In this document: positions 51,858 to 61,172 of the stretch, in pieces
Position numbering within the stretch: position 1 is the stretch's first letter
How the letters are laid out: every line of letters starts with the position of its first letter
NCBI RefSeq assembly: GCF_000406965.1
Contig: NZ_KE136369.1
Coordinates: forward strand, 49,745-113,744
Direction of reading: 5' to 3'
DNA from: Enterococcus avium ATCC 14025
GTDB taxonomy: Bacteria > Bacillota > Bacilli > Lactobacillales > Enterococcaceae
DNA length: 64,000 nt
Program-made: the position numbers and the translations under genes
Notes under the pieces: generated by a model
Databases searched by the model: none
What the model was told of the DNA's origin: nothing
The model's input: the letters and a program-made list of their open reading frames with translations, nothing else

Positions 51858-52607
51858 ATGATGGATATTCAAGTAAGAGAGGTACGATTTGATGCGGGAA
51901 AACCTAAAATCTGCGTGCCGATTGTTGGAAAAACTTTCGAGGAGATCATTGAGCAAGCAAATGAAGCCAAGAAGGTTGCCGAAGTGATCGAATGGCGAGC
52001 GGATTATTATGAAGATGTCTTAGATGATGATAAGTTGAATTCGACTTTGCTAGCATTAAGGGATGAGATCAGGAATATTCCATTGATTTTTAATTTACGG
52101 ACGACAGAAGCTGGTGGACTGCTTGATATATCTCTAAACCAATACCGTCATATTAACGAATTTGCTGTTTCTTCACGTGCGATTGATCTGGCTGATGTGG
52201 AGGTTTCTATCATCGATCAATTATCGACCACGTTTATCAAATGGATGCAGGCCCTAGATGTGCGGGTGATTTTGAGTTATTACAACTTTAAGGAAACGCC
52301 AGAGGATGCAGTGATTCTGTTTCGCTTAAATTTAATGGAGCATTGGGGAGCAGATATCGCGAAAATCGTCCTTGAACCACAGAACGAGGCTGATGTCTTG
52401 CGCCAAATGGGTATTGTAATGAAGGCTCAGACTTTTGTTACGCTGCCAGTCGTGTCCGTTTCTCTAGGCAGATTCGGGAAATTTTCACAAATCAGCGGTT
52501 CATTGGATGGCTCCTGCATGACCTATGGTTGTTTAGAAGGGCAGGTTTGTTCTGATGCCCAGATTGAAGCGGATAAGTTGACTCTGATGATTAATGAGTT
52601 AAGATAG
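51858..52607 (+). CDS. Divergent AroD-like (type I dehydroquinase fold) protein
   Basis: The roughly 249-residue protein aligns with type I 3-dehydroquinate dehydratase: VIEWRADYYED (substrate Glu/Arg), FNLRTTEAGG, ADIAKIVLEPQ (Schiff-base Lys region) and the C-terminal GS-TYG region. The catalytic histidine motif, normally SYHDF/SYHNF, reads SYYNF, and the usual SR in the substrate-closing loop reads SQ (FSQISGS). It may therefore be inactive or have another substrate. The start is uncertain among three close ATGs. It follows the methyltransferase closely. Confidence 0.8.
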   Translation: MMDIQVREVRFDAGKPKICVPIVGKTFEEIIEQANEAKKVAEVIEWRADYYEDVLDDDKLNSTLLALRDEIRNIPLIFNLRTTEAGGLLDISLNQYRHINEFAVSSRAIDLADVEVSIIDQLSTTFIKWMQALDVRVILSYYNFKETPEDAVILFRLNLMEHWGADIAKIVLEPQNEADVLRQMGIVMKAQTFVTLPVVSVSLGRFGKFSQISGSLDGSCMTYGCLEGQVCSDAQIEADKLTLMINELR

Positions 52608-52627
52608 AACTTAAAAATGATAGCTAG

Positions 52628-52688
52628 AAAGCCGAATGATCTTGTCTTATCAATTTGATAATACAAGATCATTCGGCTTTTCCTTTTG
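52628..52688. terminator. Long terminator between aroD-like and lacD genes
   Basis: AAAGCCGAATGATCTTGT pairs with ACAAGATCATTCGGCTTT around a 17-base loop; T-rich sequence follows. Confidence 0.9.
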
Positions 52689-52708
52689 TACTTTTTTTAA
52701 AATACGAT

Positions 52709-53746
52709 CTAATCCATAACATCAAGATCAAAGACTTCGATATTATCTAAACCACCGTAGATTTCGTACCAAGGTTTTGCGTATTTGTTTAAAATCTCAT
52801 TTAATTCTTCGATATTTTCACGACCCTGCGTATCCAGCCAATCAATCAGGGCGGCCCTGCCGCCATCGGCATAAACTTGGACACCGTTGCGCCAAGTAGC
52901 TCGACCGCCAAGAATTCCGCAGTAGTTGGCACCATGTTGACCAGCAAATTCTAATTCTTCCCGAAAAACATCAGCAGGCACACCAGCGCTTAGATAAATA
53001 AACGGGCGAGTGGCTGCTTCACCGGCTTCTTTGAAATAAGCGGCAGCCTCTTCTTGCGTATAGACGACTGGGTCTGCCCCTTGATTGAAGCCTTCGACAT
53101 ATTTAAACAACACAGGAACTTCGACTTTCAAGACATCAATATGATATTTATCTTTGGTAAATTCTTTGATCGTGTCGATTACCTTTTGCGGTTTGATTTC
53201 AGCAAACTCCGGGGAGTGATCATCAGTGATTTTCTTGTCATAAACGATCGGTTCCACAAAAATAGGAATATCCGCCGCTAACGCTTCTGTTCCTAATCGC
53301 TCAAGAAATGCATGTTTGACATCCAAGATTTCTTGCGGTTCATCTGGGTCATAGTAAACCAAGACTTTAGCAGCGTCTGCGCCTTTTTCTAATAGGCGTT
53401 CTAAAGATTCATCAGGTAATAATTCAGGTAAACGTCCAGGAGTATTGGCATCATAGCCTGTTTTTTCGTAAGACATAATCAGGCCGCAACTTGGATCTTT
53501 GGCCTGGATACCTTTGAAGCCATATTGTTCATCCAGTAAGATCGCACTGACACGTTTGGTCAACTCTTGGGAAACAAGTTCTTTGAATTCGTACACTTGA
53601 TCCATTGAAAAATTCTCTTCTCCTACAGCGGCTTGCATCATCTTTTTCATAGAGCCCCGTTGGTCGATTGCTAAGGCCGCAATGACGCCTTGATCATTGG
53701 ACAATTGTTGCATCTTTTCAAACTTTCCTCTTGAAATTCTTTTCAT
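52709..53746 (-). CDS. lacD: Tagatose-1,6-bisphosphate aldolase LacD
   Basis: The 345-residue class I aldolase shows VIAALAIDQRGSMKKMM, ILLDEQYGFKGI, AAKVLVYYDPDEP, LKVEVPV (Schiff-base Lys region) and CGILGGRATWRNGV, all typical of LacD. It cleaves tagatose-1,6-bisphosphate to triose phosphates. It is alone, without lacABC, lacEF or other tagatose genes nearby, so it may serve another ketose bisphosphate or a dispersed pathway (inference). The start is ATG with AAGGAT upstream. Confidence 0.93.
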   Translation of the reverse strand: MKRISRGKFEKMQQLSNDQGVIAALAIDQRGSMKKMMQAAVGEENFSMDQVYEFKELVSQELTKRVSAILLDEQYGFKGIQAKDPSCGLIMSYEKTGYDANTPGRLPELLPDESLERLLEKGADAAKVLVYYDPDEPQEILDVKHAFLERLGTEALAADIPIFVEPIVYDKKITDDHSPEFAEIKPQKVIDTIKEFTKDKYHIDVLKVEVPVLFKYVEGFNQGADPVVYTQEEAAAYFKEAGEAATRPFIYLSAGVPADVFREELEFAGQHGANYCGILGGRATWRNGVQVYADGGRAALIDWLDTQGRENIEELNEILNKYAKPWYEIYGGLDNIEVFDLDVMD

Positions 53747-53876
53747 ACTGAAAACATCCTTTCCTTTACAAATCCAGTGTAGGATGATTCAGAAAAAAAG
53801 CCAAATAAAACGACCAATTTGTCTCGGAATGACTTTTTTGCTAGACTTTAGAAAATAAATAAAGTGAGGGATTGAC

Positions 53877-54362
53877 TTGGCTAAGAAGAAAATTCAAAAG
53901 ACCAATGCGATTCGTTTAGTCGAACAAAAGAAGATCGCTTATAAAGAGCATGAATATGCTTGGAGCGAGGACGATTTAGGCGCGGGCCACGTTTCTGAAC
54001 AGGTTGAAATTGAACCTGCGAGAATTTTTAAAACCCTCGTTGCAGTTGGAAACAAAACGGGTCCAGTCGTAGCAGTGATTCCTAGTGATCATGAATTGGA
54101 TCTGAAGAAGATAGCGAAGGTCAGCAGCAACAAAAAAGTTGAAATGCTGCATTTGCGAGATTTAGAGGCTACGACAGGCTACATACGCGGCGGCTGTTCG
54201 CCAATAGGAATGAAAAAGCTTTTTCCAACCTTCGTCGATGCTTCGGCTGAAAATTTTGAACAAATCGCAATTTCGGCTGGTAGAAGAGGTCTGCAAATGG
54301 AAATTGCCCCCGCGGCCATCTTAGAACTGACGCGAGGACAATTTGCGGAGCTGACGCATTAA
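53877..54362 (+). CDS. ybaK: YbaK/EbsC Cys-tRNA deacylase
   Basis: The 161-residue YbaK-fold protein has the conserved Lys in ARIFKTLVAV, VAVIPSDHELDLKKIAK, GGCSPIGMKK and SAGRRGLQMEI. It hydrolyses Cys-tRNA(Pro) formed by misacylation. The TTG start follows GTGAGGG. Its stop overlaps by four bases the stop region of the convergent flavoprotein gene, with no terminator between. Confidence 0.93.
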   Translation: MAKKKIQKTNAIRLVEQKKIAYKEHEYAWSEDDLGAGHVSEQVEIEPARIFKTLVAVGNKTGPVVAVIPSDHELDLKKIAKVSSNKKVEMLHLRDLEATTGYIRGGCSPIGMKKLFPTFVDASAENFEQIAISAGRRGLQMEIAPAAILELTRGQFAELTH

Positions 54363-55615
54363 GCAAAGGCGTTATAAGCGGCATGTGTTCCGGCAACATA
54401 CCCTGTACAAAAAGCGGTGGTGATATTGTAACCACCTGTATAGCCATTTACATCTAGAACCTCCCCGGCAAAATACAAGCCGGGGATTTTTTTGCTGGCT
54501 AATTCTTTGGGGTTGATTTCCTTAAGCTCAACGCCACCACCAGTGACGAAGGATTTTTCTAAACCAAATGTTTTGTTTGCAGTCATTGACCAGTCTTTAC
54601 AATAGGAAACAAAGCGGTTCAATTGTTCTTTTGATGTTTGGTTGTAAGACAATTCGCTAATACCGATTTTTTCTAAAAGAAAGAGCAACAGACGCTCAGG
54701 TAAGAAACCGGCTAAGGCGTTTTTCAATTGTTTGGTGGAAGCTGCCGAACGCTCGCTGATTTCTTCAAGTAGTTCACTGTTTGATTTTCCAGGAAAACAA
54801 TCAAGTGTCAGGGTCACTGTTTGTTGGGTTCGCAACAATTGATTAACAAAGCTTGAGCAACGCAATGCGGCAGGTCCTGAAATCCCAAAATGGGTAAAGA
54901 GCAAGTCCATCTCATGGCTCGCAATTGATTTACTTTTCTCGTCAACAACAGATAATTTTACGTCCTGCAGAGACAAGCCCTGCAATGTTTTAGCTGAAAC
55001 AAAATCATCAGTTAAAAAAATCGGTGATTCTGTTGGATAGAGGGGTGTCACATGATGACCAACGCTTTTGGCAAAACGGTAGCCATCGCCCTGCGATCCA
55101 GTGGAGGGATAGGTGATTCCGCCAGTCGTAACGATGATACTTTTTGCAGAATAATCCCCCTCCGAGGTGCGAACGCCTTGAATGGTTGAGCCGTTAGTAA
55201 TTATTTGTTCAACCGATTCTTTAAAATGCAGCTCAACGTTTAAATTTTCTAGCTCCTCCTTTAAAGTATTGACGATCGTAGCCGATTTATCTGAGACTGG
55301 AAAAATTCTTCCGTGATCCTCTTCTTTTAACGCAACTCCGCGTTCGTTAAAGAAGGTCATGACGTCTTGGTTATCAAATTGCGAAAACGTACTATATAAA
55401 AAACGGCCGTTTCCGGGAATATGAGTGATCAAATCCTCTACTGGACGATTATTCGTCACGTTGCAGCGACCGCCGCCAGTCATAAGCAATTTCTTGCCAA
55501 GTCGTTTATTTTTCTCAAATAGGGCGACTTTAGCGCCATTCATCGCAGCTGTAATTGCTGCCATCATCCCAGCGGGACCGCCACCAATTACGATTACATC
55601 AAATTTTTCACTCAT
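54359..55615 (-). CDS. HI0933-like FAD-dependent oxidoreductase
   Basis: The 418-residue flavoprotein starts with the FAD dinucleotide motif VIVIGGGPAGMMAAI and KKLLMTGGGRCNVTNN, the HI0933/YhiN signature. The C-terminus has VTGGGVELKEINPK and GLYFAGEVLDVNGYTGGYN. The substrate is unknown for the family. Its 3' end overlaps ybaK tail to tail by four bases. Confidence 0.92.
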   Translation of the reverse strand: MSEKFDVIVIGGGPAGMMAAITAAMNGAKVALFEKNKRLGKKLLMTGGGRCNVTNNRPVEDLITHIPGNGRFLYSTFSQFDNQDVMTFFNERGVALKEEDHGRIFPVSDKSATIVNTLKEELENLNVELHFKESVEQIITNGSTIQGVRTSEGDYSAKSIIVTTGGITYPSTGSQGDGYRFAKSVGHHVTPLYPTESPIFLTDDFVSAKTLQGLSLQDVKLSVVDEKSKSIASHEMDLLFTHFGISGPAALRCSSFVNQLLRTQQTVTLTLDCFPGKSNSELLEEISERSAASTKQLKNALAGFLPERLLLFLLEKIGISELSYNQTSKEQLNRFVSYCKDWSMTANKTFGLEKSFVTGGGVELKEINPKELASKKIPGLYFAGEVLDVNGYTGGYNITTAFCTGYVAGTHAAYNAFA

Positions 55616-55752
55616 TTTAATTAATTCCTATCTTTAATTGATTTGTTGTTTTTGCTTGTATAATCATACTTTAAATACGAACAATTTTCAGTCAATTTGC
55701 CGCGTATCATGAATTTTTTTTCACTTCCATTAGAAAATGATGTAAACTATGA

Positions 55753-57120
<1,368 letters not shown>

Positions 57121-57204
57121 ATTTTAATGGTTTACGCTTGAAAAATCGGTAAAAGAAACGTAAAGTATAGATTGTTATGAAGTGATTTTCAAGGAGGAAA
57201 AACA

Positions 57205-58551
57205 ATGGCACACATTCATTTCGATTATTCGAAAGTAGCACCATTCGTGAGCGAACATGAAATGGAGTACATCAAATCTGAAGTAGCTCTAGCTCACAAA
57301 GAATTACGCGAAGGTACTGGCGCAGGAAATGACTTCCTAGGCTGGATAGATCTTCCAGTAAACTATGACAAAGATGAATTTGCGCGCATCAAAAAAGCAG
57401 CTGAAAAAATCAAATCTGATTCTGATGTATTAGTAGTTATCGGAATCGGCGGTTCATACCTTGGAGCACGTGCAGCAATTGAATTCTTGCACCAAAGCTT
57501 TTTCAATGTATTGGATAAGGAAGATCGTAAAGCGCCGCAAGTATTTTTTGCGGGAAATTCAATCAGCTCAACGTACATCGCTGACTTGATCGAAGTGATC
57601 GGTGATCGTGATTTTTCTGTTAACGTAATTTCTAAATCAGGAACAACAACAGAGCCAGCAATCGCATTCCGTGTCTTCAAAGAATTATTGATCAAAAAAT
57701 ATGGTGAAGAAGAAGCGAACAAACGTATCTATGCTACAACTGATAAAGCTCGCGGAGCAGTAAAAGTAGAAGCTGATGCAGCTGGTTGGGAAACTTTTGT
57801 TATTCCTGATGATGTTGGTGGACGTTTCTCAGTGCTTACAGCAGTTGGTCTACTACCAATCGCAGCTAGTGGAGCAGATATTGATGCATTGATGCAAGGT
57901 GCAGCAGATGCTCGCGAAGCTTATTCAAGCGAAAACCTAGACGAAAATGAAGCATATCAATATGCTGCTCTTCGTAATATTCTATACCGCAAAGGTAAAG
58001 TGACTGAAATCTTAGTCAACTATGAACCAGGTATGCAATATTTCAACGAATGGTGGAAACAATTATACGGCGAATCAGAAGGAAAAGACTTGAAAGGTAT
58101 TTACCCATCAAGTGCGAACTTCTCAACTGACTTGCATTCATTTGGACAATACATCCAAGAAGGTCGTCGTAATATCTTCGAAACGATCGTGAAAGTGGAA
58201 AAACCTCGTAAATCTGTGGCGATTCCTTCACAAGAATCTGATTTAGATGGCTTAGGCTACTTAGAAGGTAAAGATGTTGACTTTGTTAACTCTAAAGCTT
58301 ATCAAGGCACATTATTAGCCCACACAGACGGCGGTGTTCCTAACTTTGTATTAAACATCCCAACAATGGATGCTTATACTTTAGGTTACGCTATGTACTT
58401 CTTCGAAATCGCTGTTGGTATCTCTGGCTATTTATTAGGGGTTAACCCATTTAATCAACCAGGTGTGGAAGCTTATAAGAAAAATATGTTTGCCCTACTT
58501 GGAAAACCAGGATTTGAAGATTTAGCAAAAGAATTGAATAATCGTCTATAA
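57205..58551 (+). CDS. pgi: Glucose-6-phosphate isomerase
   Basis: The 448-residue glycolytic enzyme has [35 protein letters not shown], the catalytic Glu region and [16 protein letters not shown], and the C-terminal HTDGG and [15 protein letters not shown] signature. It interconverts glucose-6-phosphate and fructose-6-phosphate. AAGGAGG lies upstream. It is a single gene closed by a terminator. Confidence 0.97.
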   Translation: MAHIHFDYSKVAPFVSEHEMEYIKSEVALAHKELREGTGAGNDFLGWIDLPVNYDKDEFARIKKAAEKIKSDSDVLVVIGIGGSYLGARAAIEFLHQSFFNVLDKEDRKAPQVFFAGNSISSTYIADLIEVIGDRDFSVNVISKSGTTTEPAIAFRVFKELLIKKYGEEEANKRIYATTDKARGAVKVEADAAGWETFVIPDDVGGRFSVLTAVGLLPIAASGADIDALMQGAADAREAYSSENLDENEAYQYAALRNILYRKGKVTEILVNYEPGMQYFNEWWKQLYGESEGKDLKGIYPSSANFSTDLHSFGQYIQEGRRNIFETIVKVEKPRKSVAIPSQESDLDGLGYLEGKDVDFVNSKAYQGTLLAHTDGGVPNFVLNIPTMDAYTLGYAMYFFEIAVGISGYLLGVNPFNQPGVEAYKKNMFALLGKPGFEDLAKELNNRL

Positions 58552-58558
58552 AATCAAG

Positions 58559-58593
58559 AAAAGAGCGCTCGTTTGACGAGGGCTCTTTTTTTC
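58559..58593 (+). terminator. Terminator after pgi
   Basis: AAGAGCGCTCGT pairs with ACGAGGGCTCTT around three bases; seven T follow. Confidence 0.9.
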
Positions 58594-58655
58594 GGGTGAA
58601 TAAAAGTAATACATAGCTAATCAAAATTAATGATAAAAAGCATAATGAAAGAATA

Positions 58656-58673
58656 AAGAAACCGGTTTTAAAC
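58656..58673. promoter_or_regulatory. KdgR-like operator sequence away from the KDG locus
   Basis: AGAAACCGGTTTTAAAC contains the perfect AAACCGGTTT core seen three times around 30600-30724. It lies between pgi and the YkvS-like gene, about 190 bases before the latter. It could be a genuine distant site or chance. Confidence 0.35.
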
Positions 58674-58860
58674 AATTAAAGATAAATAAAAAATGAATAG
58701 GAGATTAAAAATAACCAAGGTTGTTTATGTTGGTGTTTTACGAATTTTCTAACAATTGTCGAATTACCCTTGATATAAAAGCAAAAAAACTTATAAAAAA
58801 CGTTTTCAATTTTTAATAATTATGTTATTATAAAAACGTAGTATTAAAGGGGGATTTATT

Positions 58861-59088
58861 ATGGAAATTACAGAAACTATTGAAATTGGACTTGCTTACG
58901 AGTGTAAAGCAATTGGAATCAAAAATGAAGTTGTTGGTGTTGTTGAGCAACTTTACAATAATACAGTGTTGATCAATGTTGTACGTTGCGCACCTTCTGA
59001 CCGCGCGACAGTTATCGAATTGCAGAATCGTTTATTAGTAAAATACGAAGATGTACACGCATGTATCGAAGTTGAGTGTACTGCGTAA
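58861..59088 (+). CDS. Small YkvS/DUF2187-like protein, copy 2
   Basis: The 75-residue protein (IEIGLAYECKAIGIKNEVVG, LYNNTVLINVVRCAP, RLLVKYEDVHACIE) is paralogous to the protein at 21554-21781 and resembles DUF2187. It has a strong AAAGGGGG ribosome-binding site and a likely promoter (TTTTCA, 17 bases, TATTAT). The function is unknown. Confidence 0.7.
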   Translation: MEITETIEIGLAYECKAIGIKNEVVGVVEQLYNNTVLINVVRCAPSDRATVIELQNRLLVKYEDVHACIEVECTA

Positions 59089-59130
59089 CTTTATAGTTAT
59101 GCATGTGAAATATTTATTTTGACAGGAATT

Positions 59131-59169
59131 AGATTCGGACCCTTCAAAAAAGAGGTTCGAATCTTTTTT
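59131..59169 (+). terminator. Terminator after second YkvS-like gene
   Basis: GATTCGGACC pairs with GGTTCGAATC with a G-T pair; a T-run follows. Confidence 0.82.
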
Positions 59170-59314
59170 GTTCCTTGCTACTTTTAGCTATTAAGAATAA
59201 TCGAGGAGCTCTATCAAACTGTCGGTGAGACGTAAGCGTTTTTTTAATTTCATGTTTAAAAAGTTAGGTATCGTATTAGTTGATTTTACCGATTTAAAGT
59301 TAACAAACAGTCCA

Positions 59315-59343
59315 TTGAACCTTTAAGTTAGAAGAAATACAAT
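59315..59343 (+). promoter_or_regulatory. Promoter of ABC exporter operon
   Basis: TTGAAC (59315-59320) and TACAAT (59338-59343) are spaced by 17 bases and lie about 70 bases before the ATPase start. The preceding 140 bases back to the terminator hold no gene. Confidence 0.6.
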
Positions 59344-59415
59344 AGAAGTTGAAGAGAAGATATAGCGGGAGGGTAAGGATGAATGTCACCGCTTGATACG
59401 AGAGAGGGATCACAA

Positions 59416-60327
59416 ATGCAGGCAATCGAAATTAAACAATTAGAAAAAGTCTATTCAGATGGGAAGAAGGCCTTAGACAACATTAGTCTAGCGGTTCCTC
59501 AAGGGACGATTTTTGGGTTCTTAGGCCCGAATGGAGCTGGAAAGACAACGACAGTCAAATTATTAAATGGCATCTTAGATCCGACTGGTGGAGAGATTCG
59601 CGTTTTAGGGCTTAATCCAGTTAGCGAAGCGGAAAAGCTTCATCAATCCACAGGCATCTTAACGGAACATGCAGGCATGTATGATCATTTGACTGGTATT
59701 GATAATCTGATTTTCTTTGGGCAGCTTTTCGGTCTGACAAAATCGGAAAGTCAAGCAAGAGGAATGCAATTGCTAGAAAAGCTAGAGCTTTCAGATGCGG
59801 CTCAAGTAACATTAAAGAGCTATTCTACCGGGATGCGTCAAAGACTCTCCTTAGCACGTACCTTGATTCATCGCCCAAGTGTGCTTTTTTTGGATGAGCC
59901 CACCAGCGGACTTGATCCTGAAAGTACAAAGAAGGTTAATGAATTGCTGCTAGAGCTTTCAAGAGAAGAGAGGACGACGATTTTCCTTTGTACACATCAA
60001 TTAAGATACGCCCAAGAAATTTGTCATGAATATGGTCTGATGGACAAAGGCCAGCTTCTAGCATTAGGCAGTCTACCAGAATTACGAAAGCGTACCTTCA
60101 ACAGCTATAAAGTAACGATCGAGACAGACTTCATGCCGCCTTTGCTCAAGAGCGAACGGATCAAAGATAATATTTATGAATTAGTGATCCAGGAAAAGGC
60201 AGAGATCCCTCAACTGGTGAGAGAAATTGTCAAACAGGGCGGCAATATCGCGCAAGTAACGCCAAAGGATTTTTCGTTAGAGGAAATCTATTTTGCTTTA
60301 TTGGAAGGAGGAGAGACGCATGTTTAA
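59416..60327 (+). CDS. ABC transporter ATPase (drug/Na+ export type)
   Basis: The 303-residue ATPase has Walker A GPNGAGKTT (about residue 39), the signature KSYSTGMRQRLSLARTL, Walker B VLFLDEPTSGLDP and the H-loop TIFLCTHQ. A C-terminal extension of about 80 residues is typical of DrrA/NatA exporters. A start 33 bases upstream also has a ribosome-binding site; the one chosen begins at the domain edge and has GAGGG. It overlaps the permease gene by eight bases. Confidence 0.92.
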   Translation: MQAIEIKQLEKVYSDGKKALDNISLAVPQGTIFGFLGPNGAGKTTTVKLLNGILDPTGGEIRVLGLNPVSEAEKLHQSTGILTEHAGMYDHLTGIDNLIFFGQLFGLTKSESQARGMQLLEKLELSDAAQVTLKSYSTGMRQRLSLARTLIHRPSVLFLDEPTSGLDPESTKKVNELLLELSREERTTIFLCTHQLRYAQEICHEYGLMDKGQLLALGSLPELRKRTFNSYKVTIETDFMPPLLKSERIKDNIYELVIQEKAEIPQLVREIVKQGGNIAQVTPKDFSLEEIYFALLEGGETHV

Positions 60328-61120
60328 TAATCGGCAAAAAGCGATTATGGTCAAGGATGTAAGAGGAATTACTGAAAATAAACGCTACTTTTCTGTGCTG
60401 ACAATTCTTCCGTTGATCTTTTCAGTAGTTTTTCCAACGATTATGCTGCTAACGGTTTTACTAAGTCCAACGGATTCTTCTTCATTTACTGAAATGGCTC
60501 GTATTTTACCAGATTTTCAAAAACTGGATCAAGAACAGTTGATTCGCGACTTGTTGTCTTTAATGATCAATAATGTCATTCCGATTTTCTTTTTAATCAT
60601 CCCGATTATGACAGCGAGTGTCATGGCGGCAAGTTCTTTTGTAGGCGAAAAGGAGAAACGAACACTGGAGACATTGCTTTATTCTCCCTTATCGATTCGT
60701 GAAATTTTTCAGGCGAAAGTCTATGCCTCGTTTTTTGTAGCAATCTTTGTGACCTATGTTTCGTTTATTTTAACTGTCATCGTGATCGAGGCAGAGCTGT
60801 ATTTTATTACAGGGATGATGCTTCCTTTAAGTCTTAATTGGCTGTGGGTGATGCTTCTCATTGTACCGGCAATCACCATTATCTCGATTGTCTTAATTGT
60901 CAAAGGTTCAGCAAAATCTACGACAATCGAAGAATCACAACAGAAAGCGGCCTTTTTGATCATGCCGATAGCTTTGCTTCTTATTGGCCAATTTACTGGT
61001 ATTCTCGTTTTTGGCGGATGGGTAGTGATTTCAATTGGTCTTATTTTACTGTTGATTGCCCTGCTGCTACTCAGATTTTCCATGACTGGCTTCACCTACG
61101 AACGTCTATTAGAGCGATAA
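60320..61120 (+). CDS. ABC-2 type permease (NatB-like)
   Basis: The 266-residue protein has six helices with an opening MVKDVRGITENKR and the coupling segment VGEKEKRTLETLLYSPLSIREIFQAKV between helices 2 and 3, a hallmark of ABC-2/NatB permeases. It forms an exporter with the upstream ATPase. The start follows GGAGGAG inside the end of the ATPase gene. The substrate is unknown. Confidence 0.9.
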   Translation: MFNNRQKAIMVKDVRGITENKRYFSVLTILPLIFSVVFPTIMLLTVLLSPTDSSSFTEMARILPDFQKLDQEQLIRDLLSLMINNVIPIFFLIIPIMTASVMAASSFVGEKEKRTLETLLYSPLSIREIFQAKVYASFFVAIFVTYVSFILTVIVIEAELYFITGMMLPLSLNWLWVMLLIVPAITIISIVLIVKGSAKSTTIEESQQKAAFLIMPIALLLIGQFTGILVFGGWVVISIGLILLLIALLLLRFSMTGFTYERLLER

Positions 61121-61122
61121 TA

Positions 61123-61172
61123 AAAATCGTAAACAACCTTCAATAGAGGACTGTTTACGATTTTTATTTTAG
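61123..61172. terminator. Bidirectional terminator between convergent genes
   Basis: AAAAATCGTAAACA pairs with TGTTTACGATTTTT. It serves the ABC exporter and the convergent phosphodiesterase gene. Confidence 0.9.

Noticed and set aside
57363-57722. 119-codon frame antisense to pgi
   Set aside because: It is a shadow of the highly biased pgi coding sequence; no start signal.
58451-58675. 74-codon minus-strand frame starting like a membrane protein
   Set aside because: The hydrophobic start is suggestive, but it begins with TTG without a ribosome-binding site, crosses the pgi terminator and ends inside pgi antisense.
58795-58815. CcpA cre-like AACGTTTTCAA before the second YkvS-like gene
   Set aside because: Only one half matches the cre consensus; the TG of the other half is missing.
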